DNA from: Moringa oleifera
Lineage: Eukaryota > Streptophyta > Magnoliopsida > Brassicales > Moringaceae
Reading direction: 5' to 3'
Length of the DNA stretch: 64,000 nt
Assembly: GCA_021397835.1 (NCBI GenBank)
Contig: JAJFZO010000609.1
Location: forward strand, 2,605,001-2,669,000
Part shown: positions 1-10,470 of the stretch, in pieces
How positions within the stretch are numbered: position 1 is the first letter of the stretch
How the letters are laid out: every line of letters begins with the position of its first letter
Notes under the pieces: generated by a model
Database searches by the model: none
What the model was told of the DNA's origin: nothing
What the model saw: only the letters and a program-made list of their open reading frames with translations
Position numbers and translations under genes: made by a program

Positions 1-117
1 AAAAAGCTCTTGTGAATTTTTTTTTATTCTAACCAATGGAATCGGCCATTTCGATATATAAAAAATGATCGATTTAAAAATATTATAAGAAATGAAATGT
101 CACAATATTTTTTTATA
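1..117 (+). pseudogene. ycf1: ycf1 internal fragment at the IR/SSC border
   Basis: These bases match 50,66x-50,780 of the long ycf1 copy in this window and stop matching within the shared cacaatatt run. ndhF then follows on the opposite strand. This is the usual arrangement at the plastid IRb/SSC border, where the IR copy of ycf1 is cut short and faces ndhF. By comparison with the long copy, about 1.18 kb of ycf1 lay inside the inverted repeat of the donor plastome. The start of the fragment is outside the window. Confidence 0.85.
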
Positions 118-191
118 TAGATTGTTGAACAAAATAAAACTTAAAGATTCTTCTTAGATTAGAAGAAATTCAGAAATATAAATTAAAAAAA

Positions 192-2387
192 TTAGTAAAT
201 TAATAAAAAAAGAAGTAAATAGGACAAATATAATAAGAGATAAGAAGAGATGCGACTCCCCCCCACATATTTTATGCTTTCTCCTATAAAGAAACTCGTA
301 ATACCTATCCCATTCGGAATTCCATCAATTACTCGTCTATCAAAAAAATGAGTTATTTTCGCTAATCCTCTTATACCATCAGTTAAAGATATTGCATAAA
401 AAGTATCTATGTAAGCACGATTATATGACCAATCATATATCCAATTTTTTATTTTGTCCCACAGAATTCTCTTAGGACCTTTTTTCAAAAATGGATTAAG
501 TAAGTTTAAATTCTGTAAAGATGAATAAAAAGGCTTATATAAAAAAGATGCTATAAATATTCCGAAATAAGCTGTACTGACTGAAAAAGTTGCATTTGTC
601 AAAAATTCATACCAATCAATTTTGTTTTTTGAATTTTGATGTAAAAAGTTTATAGACGAAGTTAACAATTTTGATAATATATCAAAATCTATTCCTTCTT
701 GAGTAAAAGGAATTCTTATGGCTCCAACAAACAAAGTAAATATAACCAATGCAAGCATAAGAAATAGGATAGTATTGTTTGATTCATGGGGATAAGACAA
801 AGTCGTCTTAACGCCAAAATGAGTAATAGTAATAAAAGTTCTATTTCTTACATTACTAACAATCCGATATGCCTTTTTCCCGAAAAAAAAAAAAGCTCTT
901 TCGGTATTATTCATTGTTAATAAAGGTACTAAACAAAAATTTCTGTTAATCCATTTTGGTTCTTTTTCACCCCATACAAATATTGAATAGAAAAAGCTAC
1001 TTTTTTTCCACTGTAATTTTGAAAATGAATGTTTAAATGTCTTTCAAAAGTAAGTAAATATATCCAAAACATATAAAATGCGATTAACCCGACTGTGAAA
1101 CAAGTTATTACTGCAAAAATTGGTGAATACAACCAACTATCATTAATAATTTCATCTTTGGACCAAAAATAAGCAAAGGGGAATACCACAAAGAGAAAGC
1201 GCACCTAATAAAAAAGTAGTTTTTGTAATTAGCACATGCTTTCTTAAACCACCCATAAAAGCCATATTCTGGCTTTTAACTGGAGAATATCTAGTAATAG
1301 CTTCGATTGAATGAATAATTGATCCGGATCCTAAAAGTAACAATGCTTTTGAATAAACATGAGTAATCAAATGAAATAAAGTGGCTTGATAAGACCCTAT
1401 ACCTAGAGCTAACATCATACAACCCAATTGAGACATTGTAGAATAGACTAAGCTTTTTTTAATATCTTTTTGAGCAAGAGCTAAAGTAGCTCCTAATAGT
1501 ATTGTTATTATACCTATCAAAGAAATTAGATACATTATGTAAGGTATAACTATGAAAAGAGGAAGAAGCTGGGCTACAAGAAAAATTCCCACCGCTACCA
1601 TAATAGCAGCATGTATAAGAGCCTAAATAGGAGCATTACCTTCAATGGCATTAGGTAACCACACATTAAGGGGGAATTATGCGGATTTAGCAATTAGGCC
1701 TGCAAATAATAGAAAAGCACACAAAGTAAGGAATAAAAAATGAACTTGATTATTATAAATCAAGTTATTGAATATTTCGAACAAATCCTGAAATTTGAAA
1801 CTACTTGATATCCAATAATAATAAACCAAAATCCCCTACACAATTAGTTACAAAGGCTTTTTAACAAGCATTTTTGCAATAGGTCGTGTGAACCAAAAAC
1901 CTATTAATAAATAAGAACACATTCCAACTAATTCCTAAAAAATATAAACTTGTATCAAATTAGAACTAGTAACTAATCCCAACATTGAAGTATTGAAAAA
2001 ACTCATATAAGCAAAAAATATCAAATACCCTTGATCATGAGACATATAATTGTCACTATAAATAAGAACAAAAATTCCAATGGTAATGATTAATATTGAC
2101 ATAATATAAGTAAGTGGATCAATAAAGTGGCCTAACTTGAAAGAGAATTCATTATTTATGGTCCAAGACCATACATATTAATAGGTGGAACTTGGAGTTA
2201 TTTGTTGAATAGCTTGATCGATTGAAAAAATCATAACTATACTGAACAATAAAATACTATAAAAAGACCACATACAGTGAAGATTCTTTGATGCCGTCGA
2301 AAAAAGTAGAAGTCCCATTCCTAGTAAAGTAGGAACTGGAAGTGGAATGAAAGGTATGATCCATGAATATTGATATGTGTGTTCCAT
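192..2387 (-). pseudogene. ndhF: ndhF pseudogene, NDH complex membrane subunit
   Basis: NdhF is a proton-pumping membrane subunit of the thylakoid NDH complex. The start (cat at 2385-2387) gives [19 protein letters not shown], the normal NdhF N-terminus. Further recognisable blocks are [20 protein letters not shown] near 1,440, [20 protein letters not shown] near 1,150 and the C-terminal [17 protein letters not shown] near 200-260. The reading frame is split into at least four pieces. Stops and shifts fall after residue 69, in the 1,600-2,180 stretch, and around 915-1,205. Total span is near the usual 2.2 kb, so the loss is by small lesions rather than a big deletion. Confidence 0.95.
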
Positions 2388-4735
2388 AAAAAAACTTTTT
2401 TATTTTATTCTTAATTAATTATTAATTATTTCTGATTCACCAGTTCTTATCTTAAAAGGGGAAATAAAAAAATCAAGATGTTTCAAACTTAAATGGAAAT
2501 TTTTTCTATTCGGAATTAGTCTTAATCAAATACTTCAAAATCAAGAAATTAGAAGTGGTTAAATGATATGACTAAGTTACTATTGAAAAAAATGAAAAAA
2601 GAAAATAATTACTCTTTTATTAAGTTTACTAAGCAAGATCTTTATGAAAATATAGAAAAATTCAATTATTATGACAATCCAATAATTTATATACATATAT
2701 CAAAAATAGAATAAAGATTTACACTATAAACAAAAAACCAGTTGATATGGATCATAATTATAGGATGAACCAAACCTTTATCCAATAAAGAAACTAGTTA
2801 TTTTAGTTTGTTATCCTTAACTAGTTCATTGTGGAACTGATTGATTGTCTTCTATTACAATAAATGACACTCATGCTTGTAGAAAGAATATTCTAATTTC
2901 TTTTTAGATATGAACCCTTTTTTTTTTTTACAAAATCGTGTATCGATTAACTAAACTACTGGTCTGATTCGAATTTGAAAATTTAAATTAGGTGTACTCT
3001 TTCTTCGAGTTTGATCGATTAATAAAAAAAATAAAAGTTTTTTATTAAATAAAACGTAAATGGGGGTTCTTAAATTTTTTGATGTCTTTTTCCTGTATAA
3101 ATATAAATAGAAATGTAGCATGACAAAAATAGATAGAGATGGATAGAAAGGGAAAAGAAAATTTTTTTGATTTTTTCATCAACTTCTACCAATTCGACTT
3201 ATATTATATGGGATAGTGTATTCTATATATTTGAATGGGGATATAAAACATACCAATGAATACAAATTTTTCTTTCTTTTGGCTATTGTAATGGACTAGA
3301 AATAAACAAAATCCTATATCATATTGTTTTTTCTTTTTCGTTTTTTTTTTTTTTGGTTTCAGTAATGGAATATTTTATGTTATTTTTACATATGTATTTA
3401 GAGTTTTTTTTGTTTTGAAAATAGTATATATAATGTAAAGATAAAAATAAAATAAATATAAATAGACAGATAAGGAATAGGAAAGAACGATTCGTTTTGA
3501 ACAATAAATGTATTTCACATCCAACTACAGCATTGAATAACCCTTTTCGTTTTTGAATGGCAGTTCCAAAAAAACATACTTCTATAAAAGGAATGATTTC
3601 CATTCCCTAATGTTTTGAACTCACCGATTTTTTTTCTACTAAATTATAAAATAATAAAAAGTGACCTTTTTTAGAATAAAATAAAGACAAGATATAAGGT
3701 TTCACCTTTTTTATAGCATGTTTTTTTTTTTCATTTCCGAGATGGAGATTCTTATTTTCCCCATCGCACACTTGTTAGAATAATAAATATAAAAAGTTTT
3801 TATATTTCTCTTTTTTTTTCTACTATAGAAGAAGAAATAGGATATCTTTAGTCAAAATCAATAGGTTTAGATTATTGAAATTAATTGATTAAGTTTAAAT
3901 CTTGTAACTCTTAGAACTTTCTGAATCGTTATTTTTCTGAATCATTATATATTTCTTGCTTGAAACCCAATTGATAAAAGTACCTTTTCAAATTTAGTGG
4001 TGGCTATTATATACGAATAATGTATCATTTTTAAGTGATAAAAAAACTCCTATATTTGTATAGGAAGATCAATCAAGATATATATCTTTATAATTATTAT
4101 TCTAATTTAGATTTAGAAAGTATTTTTTTGGATGTATGAATTACGATAGAAATCAAAACTTTATTTTGTATAATACGTCCCCCCCATACCTAATTAGTTT
4201 GACAAATTCAAACACAAATTAACAAAGAAAACCCCTAAGAATTAATACAAAGCTATGCAAATTACATAAACCACTTTTAATTTGAATTGTTGGATGTTTG
4301 CTAAAATTTTGATCCGTAAAAATCATATTTTTTTATTTTTATTTTATTCATTCAATTCATAAAAAAATAGATTTATAAATTTTTAAAATAAAATTATATT
4401 AAATAATTAACAAATGAAAATAAAATGATAAAGAACATTTTTTTTTAGTTCTATCTCTGGATTAAAGTCACAACCATTTAGTTACAATAGTTCTATTTTA
4501 GGAAAAAACATAAATTGCGAAAACTTCTCTTATTAAGTTACAAACTCTTAACTTAAAAAACTTAAAAAAGAGATTTATATTATTATTATAAAGGCTTAAT
4601 GTTGGATTCGCACCTTCAAATCCTTTTTTAAACGAGTTTTTTTTTCTTCAAATCTTTCCTAATTTGCATTGAATTTGAATCGATTCTTTCAATCTTGATG
4701 ATTGGATAAAAAAAGGTTATTATGATTTTGAACAA
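2388..4735. other. ndhF to trnL-UAG spacer, AT-rich, no intact gene
   Basis: About 2.3 kb of AT-rich sequence with many homopolymer T and A runs, as in plastid spacers. The only gene-like element is the first ten codons of rpl32 at 3,557. The reading frame at 3,319-3,603 on the minus strand is low complexity, antisense to that stub, and is not supported as a gene. Confidence 0.7.
3557..3586 (+). pseudogene. rpl32: rpl32 stub (first ten codons only)
   Basis: Translation from the ATG at 3,557 gives MAVPKKHTSI, which fits the N-terminus of plastid ribosomal protein L32 (about 50-60 residues). It lies in the expected place between ndhF and trnL-UAG and on the expected strand. The similarity then ends; the frame runs into a stop within a few codons and no basic L32 body follows. 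Either the donor plastome had already lost rpl32, as is known in some eudicots where the gene moved to the nucleus, or it was deleted here. Confidence 0.55.
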
Positions 4736-4815
4736 GCTGCTATGGTGAAATTGGTAGACACGTTGCTCTTATGAAGCAGTGCCAGAGCATCTCGGTTCGA
4801 GTTCGAGTAGCGGCA
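4736..4815 (+). pseudogene. trnL-UAG: trnL-UAG copy with altered anticodon
   Basis: The 80-nt sequence matches plastid tRNA-Leu(UAG): acceptor gctgcta/tagcggc (with a G-U pair), the AAATTGGTAGACACG D-arm, a long variable arm and a GGTTCGAGTTC T-arm. In the seven-base anticodon loop cttatga the expected UAG is now UAU by one G-to-T change, so it could not read leucine codons as written. Position between the rpl32 stub and ccsA agrees with plastid order. Confidence 0.9.
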
Positions 4816-4895
4816 TAGCATCTTCTAAAAGAGATAAAATAAGTTCTATAATGAATTAAATTCCCAATTTCGATTCCATATAATCGGATACTTTT

Positions 4896-5863
4896 ATGAT
4901 TTTTTTTCAACCTTAGAGCATATATTAACTCATATATCTTTTTCAGTCGTTTCAATTGTAATTACAATTTTTTTTTAACCTTATTAGTCGATGAAATGAT
5001 AAAATTGTATGATTCATCAAACAAGGGCATGATAGTTACCTTTTTTTGTATAACAGGATTATTGCCACTCGTTGGATTTATTCGGGCCATTTCCCATTAA
5101 GTAATTTATATGAATCATTAATCTTTCTTTCATGGAGTTTCTCCACTATTCATATTCTTTTCTATTTTAATAAAAGCATAAAAATCATTTAAACATAATC
5201 ACTGTGCCAAGTGCTATTTTTACCCAAGGTTTTGCTACTTCATGTCTTTCAAAGAAAATGCCTTAATCCGTAATATTAGTACCTACTTCCAATCCTAGTG
5301 GTTAAGGATGCACGTAAGTATGATGGTATTAGGCTATGCCGCTCTCTTATGTGGACCATTATTATTAGTAGCTCTTCTAGTCATTACACTTCAAAAAGTT
5401 ATAAAAATTTTTTCTGAAAGTAATAATTTCTTAAATGAGTCATTTTCTTTTGGTAAAATTCAATACATGAATGAAAGAGGCAATAATTTACTAAACACTT
5501 ATTTTTTTTTCTTCTCAAAATTATTACAAGTATCGATTGATTCAACAATTGGATCATTGGAGTTATCATATTATTAGTCTTGGGTTTATTTTTTTAACCA
5601 AAGGCATTCTTTCAGGAGCAGTATAGGCTAATGAGGCATGGGGATCATATTGGAATTGGGACCCCAAAGAAACTTGGGCCTTTATTACTTGGACTATATT
5701 CGCGATTTATTTATATATTCAAAGAAATATCAATTTAGCAAGTATAAATTCTAAAATTGTGGCTTTTATAGCCTTTCTTATAATTTGGATATGCTATTTT
5801 GGGGTCAATCTATTAGGACTAGGTTTACATAGTTATGGTTCATTTACATTAACATCTAATTGA
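4896..5863 (+). pseudogene. ccsA: ccsA pseudogene, cytochrome c heme attachment
   Basis: CcsA is the thylakoid membrane protein of system II cytochrome c maturation that presents heme for attachment. The ATG at 4,896 begins a reading that follows the family N-terminus after an early shift in a T run. [16 protein letters not shown] (5,308) and the conserved [18 protein letters not shown] heme-handling motif near 5,640-5,695 are visible, and the C-terminus [10 protein letters not shown] ends at 5,863. Several indels break the frame, for example around 5,090, where the [10 protein letters not shown] region is shifted. Length is close to the normal ~960 bp. Confidence 0.93.
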
Positions 5864-5902
5864 ATTGAAGAAAGGGGCTAACAAATATAAAAGATGGGAT
5901 AG

Positions 5903-5935
5903 CGTATATATACATATATATATATATATATTGAA
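5903..5935. repeat. TA-rich microsatellite in the ccsA-ndhD spacer
   Basis: An interrupted (TA)n run. The same spacer in block 2 (63,500-63,520) has a shorter TA run, so the repeat length differs between the two copies. Confidence 0.8.
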
Positions 5936-6059
5936 GTAAGAAAATTGAGTGTAAGACGTCAAGAACCTTTTGAATCACTACACTACTTGATTTAAAAGGT
6001 TTTGACAAACACCAAGCATGTCTGGTTACAATTCAATTTCATTTTTTTTATTCATGAAA

Positions 6060-7540
6060 ACTATCTATAAAAATAATTTAATAGAATAGCTTCGACTTTG
6101 TCACTTGATAGTGAGAGAACGAAATCTGGATAAATACCAATAACTATTACGGGTAGAAGAATAGAGATCGAAACAAATAACTCTCGTGGTCCAGAATCAA
6201 AAAAATGCAAGTTTTCTTTTGAATAAATAGGAGTTAATATCATTCCAATTGCCATTTCAAAAGTAATTAGTATTTTTGGCATTAAAAAATATTTTTGGCT
6301 GGTAATTATTCCAAAAAAATACTATCAATTCTACAACAAAATCACTCATGCCCGGTAATGCAAGGGAAGCCATCGATAAGATACTAAACATTGTAAAGAG
6401 ATCACTTCCTAAGACGGAAGCAAAGGCCATTGAGATAGCCATTCCACCCATTTTGTCGAGATAAACAAGACGTATTCTATCATAACTCGTTCCTACCAAG
6501 AAAAAATGTGTAGCTTCAATAAATCCATGAGAGACTATTTGTAAAATGGCTCCATTGAGTCCCGGATCGGTTATAGAACCAATTCTTATAATTATGAAAC
6601 CCATATGAGATACGAAAGAATAGACTATTCTTTTTTTTAAATTACGTTGACCAGGAGATGTTGAAGTTCCATAAAATTATTTGAATTGTACCTACTACCA
6701 ACAATCAGATAGAAAATATAGAATGAGCATGGGGTAATAATTCCATATTGATTCGAACCAACCCATATGCTCCCATTTTTAATAAGATTTCAGCAAGAAG
6801 CATAGAAGTACAGTAATGTGCCTCCCCATGGGTGTCTGGTGGCCATGTATGTGAGGGTATAATCGGTGATTTGACCTCAAAAGCAATAAGAAATCCAATA
6901 TAAAATATTATTTCGAGTACAACAGGATACGATTGATTTGTTAATATTTCAAAATTTAATGTTGGTTCATTGGAACCATATAAACCGATACCCAAAACTC
7001 CTATTACTAGAAAAACGAAACTTCTGGTAGTGTAAAAAATAAACTATGTAGCTGAATACAGACATTTCTTTCCTCTCCACATGGATAGAAGTAGATAATT
7101 TGGAATTAATTCTAATTCCCACATGATGAAAAAAAGTAAAAGGTCTCGAGAAGAAAATGATTCTATTTATCCGTTATACATTGCTAACATCAGAAAATGG
7201 AATAATCGAGAATCTCGAGTAACTGGCCGAGCTGCTAAGGTGGCTAAAGTAGTGATAAATCCCGTCAGTAAAATAGGACCTATAGAAAGTCCATATATTC
7301 CTAATCTCCAGTAAAAATCAAAAAAATTAATCCATTTATCATCTTCCGTCAACTAAATCAACGGATCGTCCAATTGAAAATGATAACAAAATGCATAGGT
7401 CATTAGAAGGAGTTCTAAGACACATATAGATATTATGTGCCACTTAATTACCTTATTTCCTCTATAAGTGAGAAAAAAATTGAAAAATCTGCAGATATGG
7501 GCAAAACTACAATTATTGTTAACCAAGGAAAATAATTCAT
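6060..7540 (-). pseudogene. ndhD: ndhD pseudogene with ATG in place of the ACG start
   Basis: NdhD is an antiporter-like proton-pumping subunit of the NDH complex. Family blocks are [20 protein letters not shown] near 7,290-7,345, [20 protein letters not shown] near 6,990, [20 protein letters not shown] near 6,800, [14 protein letters not shown] near 6,450 and the C-terminal [10 protein letters not shown] at 6,060. The frame is broken several times. The start codon (7,538-7,540) reads ATG, whereas block 2 keeps ACG, which plastids normally edit. A 263-bp unit covering the 5' end is duplicated just upstream. Confidence 0.94.
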
Positions 7541-7856
7541 GGTAAAGACAAGATGCACTTAGAATAAAAACTCGTACTTAAAAAAAATAGATATCCATTT
7601 ATCATCTTCTGTCAACTAAATCAACGGATCATCCAATTGAAAATGATAACAAAATGCATAGGTCGTTAGAAGGAGTTCTAAGACACATATAGATATTATA
7701 TACCACCTAATTACCTTATTTTCTCTATAAGGGAGAAAAAAATTAAAGAACCTGCAGATATGGGAAAAACTACAATTATTGTTAACCAAGGAAAATAATT
7801 TATGGTAAAGACAAGATACACTTAGAACAAAAACTCGTACTTACAAAAAATAGATA
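7331..7856. repeat. Tandem duplication, 2 x 263 bp, of the ndhD 5' end
   Basis: Unit 1 is 7,331-7,593 and unit 2 is 7,594-7,856, with identical length and no gaps by eye. Each holds roughly the first 60-70 codons of ndhD and part of the psaC-ndhD spacer. I count about 16 differences, mostly transitions. The homologous part of block 2 (61,8xx-62,08x) has one unit only. The second unit carries ATA at the start-codon position (7,801-7,803). Confidence 0.92.
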
Positions 7857-7926
7857 TTTTTTTCGAGTACGGGTTTTTGTTAGCAAAAAAAATCAAATGT
7901 ATTCAAGTAAGGTTTTCTCGTACGTA

Positions 7927-8172
7927 TCAATAAGCTAGACCTATGCTTTGAGTTGTTTCATGCCACAAATAAACTCGAACACTCAAGAAATCTATTGAAT
8001 AGGCGGATTCATATCTCTTACAACCAACACAGTCCTTTGTTCTTGGAGTTAAAGCTATTTGCTTAGCTTTACATCCGTCCCAAGGTATCATTTCTAATAC
8101 ATCTATGAGGCAGGCTCGAACAAATTGAGTACATCCTATACATGTATCATAAATTTTTACTGAATGTGACAT
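7927..8172 (-). pseudogene. psaC: psaC copy lacking Fe-S ligands
   Basis: PsaC carries the two [4Fe-4S] centres FA and FB of photosystem I on the stromal side. The 81-codon frame is open and full length, ending in [13 protein letters not shown]. The first cluster motif reads [11 protein letters not shown], missing the third cysteine, and the following proline is leucine. The second reads [11 protein letters not shown], missing the third and fourth cysteines. With three cluster cysteines gone it could not bind its clusters, so this open frame is still a pseudogene. Confidence 0.95.
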
Positions 8173-8411
8173 AGGATCTATAAATTTTTGAATATCATAA
8201 ATTTTCAATCTAGTAAACTTGTAAATGAATCATACATTTAAAGATTAGATAAATCAATAATATACTTTACCAGTAAATTTTTTTAATCAACTTATTTTTG
8301 GATCAACTCATAAGAGAGGCCCAAGATACTTTGATTTTTGACGTTTTCACAAATATGATCTATTAAACGTATTATACATGTTAATTCAAATTGATGAATA
8401 TTATCTTAATG

Positions 8412-8717
8412 TTATAGTATTCAACAAAGTCGATTGGTTGATACGAGTGGATTTTATGTTATGATAAATTGACGAAAAAATAGCTAATCTAATAGCAGCT
8501 TCGACGGTTGCAATTGCTATAACAAAATTGAGAAAATATCCCCTTTTAATTGGCGATTATAAAAAAAATTAGAAAGTGTTACGAAATTCATATTAACCGC
8601 ATTCAGGATAAGTTCAAGACACATAAGAGCCCTAACCATATTTCGACTCGTAATCAATCCATAAATACTGATAGAAAATAAAAAGGCACTCAAAACAAGT
8701 ACATGTTTGAGCATCAT
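8412..8717 (-). pseudogene. ndhE: ndhE pseudogene
   Basis: NdhE is a small three-helix membrane subunit of the NDH complex, about 101 residues. The start [20 protein letters not shown] and the block [14 protein letters not shown] are clear. The frame is lost after [11 protein letters not shown] by a small deletion near 8,520, and the IYRN..STRINQS tail is readable only in another frame. The native end is placed by family length and is approximate. Confidence 0.9.
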
Positions 8718-8968
8718 TGACGAACTCCTTATAAATGTTATAAATTTTGATTTAGTTCAATATGACTAATATAATAATTCAATGGATTCAATTAACTAGA
8801 ATATAACAAGTACAGATCAAAAGAATATATTGGTAATAGATCAAATAAAATAGTTAATTTCTATTTTTGATATAAATAGTATTCGAATAAAATTGAAGGA
8901 AAATGGGTATGATAACACAGAAAAAAAGTTTTGTTTGGATTACTCTTTCTAATTAGAAAGATTTAGTA

Positions 8969-9490
8969 CTAACGAGCCACGGCAATTGCACCTATCAAAA
9001 CAACTAAAAGAATTATCGAAATGAGTTCAAATGGAAGAAAAAAAATCTATTGATAAATGAATTCCAATTTGTTGACTACTACTTGTTAAATCTTGCTCTA
9101 GAATCTGGTTTAATCTTGTAGTCCAAATAATCCTGTACCATGACGTATCCAGAATAATAGTAATTAACGAAAGAAAAATACTTGTAAAAACCAACAAAGT
9201 AATCCCATCCCCAATCGTCCACAGATTAAAATCTGTGTAATATTTTGAACCATTCATGAACATCACAGCAAATATGATTAAAACATTTATGGCCTCCACG
9301 TAAATAAGGAGTTGTGCAACAGCTACAAAATGGGAATTTGATAGAATATAGAATAAGGATATACAAACAAGAACAAATCCTAACGGAAAGGTAGAAAAAA
9401 TTGGGTTGGTAAGCAATGCCACTCCCAGACCTCCTAATATAAGACCTATAAAAACTAAAAGCAAATCATGTATTGTCCAGGCAAATCCAT
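8969..9490 (-). pseudogene. ndhG: ndhG pseudogene
   Basis: NdhG is a membrane subunit of the NDH complex, about 176 residues. The native start is the cat at 9,488-9,490 (MDLPG...), followed by a small deletion near 9,460; the body from SFVFIGL-like to FFSSI is open. Recognisable blocks are [40 protein letters not shown] and [21 protein letters not shown] shift near 9,040 separates the tail ending in GAIAVAR at 8,969. Confidence 0.9.
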
Positions 9491-9874
9491 TAGATGTAAA
9501 AAAAGAGATAAATAAATCAAAATGCTTTTCATGAACTTATTGACCTGACTAGGAAATTTATTTATAATACGTTCCTAATTGTATTAAATTATAATATAAT
9601 GGGTATGAATTGATGTAAGTTTTGGTCCAGTTATTGGACAATTTCATTCTTTTCTTTATTCGAAAGGGTATTTTGAACCTATATATTTCAAAAGAATTAT
9701 GGAGATATTAGATTAATAGAAGAGATTTTCAATACAAATTAAGTTGTAAGTCTTATCAACCAATTTATAGTCAGAATTTGTAGTTATTGACCAAGTAAAG
9801 AGAAAGATCTCATTTTTTTAAACCAAAAATGAACCTTAGTAATTTTTAATTACTCCTTCATCAAATCAAAAGGT

Positions 9875-10378
9875 TCACCTATTTTTTCTTTGAGGTGAAT
9901 TCAAAATTGTTCGAATTGTATAATCGTCAATTACTGACATTGGTAAATGACCCAAAGTAATTTGATTATAATTCAATTCGTGACGATCATAAGTAGAAAG
10001 TTCATATTCTTCGATCATTGATAAACAATCTATTGGACAATACTCAACGCAGTCACCACAAAATATACAGATTTTGAAATCAATACTGTAATTAAGCAAT
10101 CATTTCTTTTGGTTATCAGTTTCAAATTTCCAATCAATAACAGGCAGAGCTATAGGACATACTCGAACACATACTTCACAAGCAATGCATTTATCAAATT
10201 CAAAATGGATTCGACCACGAAAATGCTCTAATGTTATTAATTTTTCATAAGGATATTGAATAGTTACAGGTAAACGATTTGCATGGGATAAGGTAATCAT
10301 GAAAATTTGACCAATGTACCTTGCAACTCGGACTGTTTGTTGACCATAATTCATGAACCCAGTTACCATAGGGAACAT
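9875..10378 (-). pseudogene. ndhI: ndhI pseudogene, Fe-S subunit
   Basis: NdhI carries two [4Fe-4S] clusters in the peripheral arm of the NDH complex. The start [20 protein letters not shown] at 10,378 is the family start. Both cluster motifs keep their cysteines ([13 protein letters not shown] and [14 protein letters not shown]). A frameshift near 10,100, in the NQKK/LLNYS region, splits it into two frames, although the total length of 504 nt equals that of the block 2 copy. Confidence 0.92.
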
Positions 10379-10470
10379 ATCGTAGATATCTATGAATAAT
10401 TTTATCTTTGTTTCTTTCTCTTGTTTGAACCAAGTCATGAATGTCATATTCCTTTTTTTTTTTCTTTACA

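Noticed and set aside
3319..3603. 94-codon minus-strand frame in the ndhF-trnL spacer
   Set aside because: Low-complexity AT-rich frame overlapping the rpl32 stub on the opposite strand.
7123..7314. Plus-strand frame at 7,123-7,314
   Set aside because: It is the antisense of the conserved ndhD segment.
7538..7540. ATG at ndhD as a sign of cDNA-mediated transfer
   Set aside because: Neighbouring introns are retained and a simple CG-to-TG change explains it.
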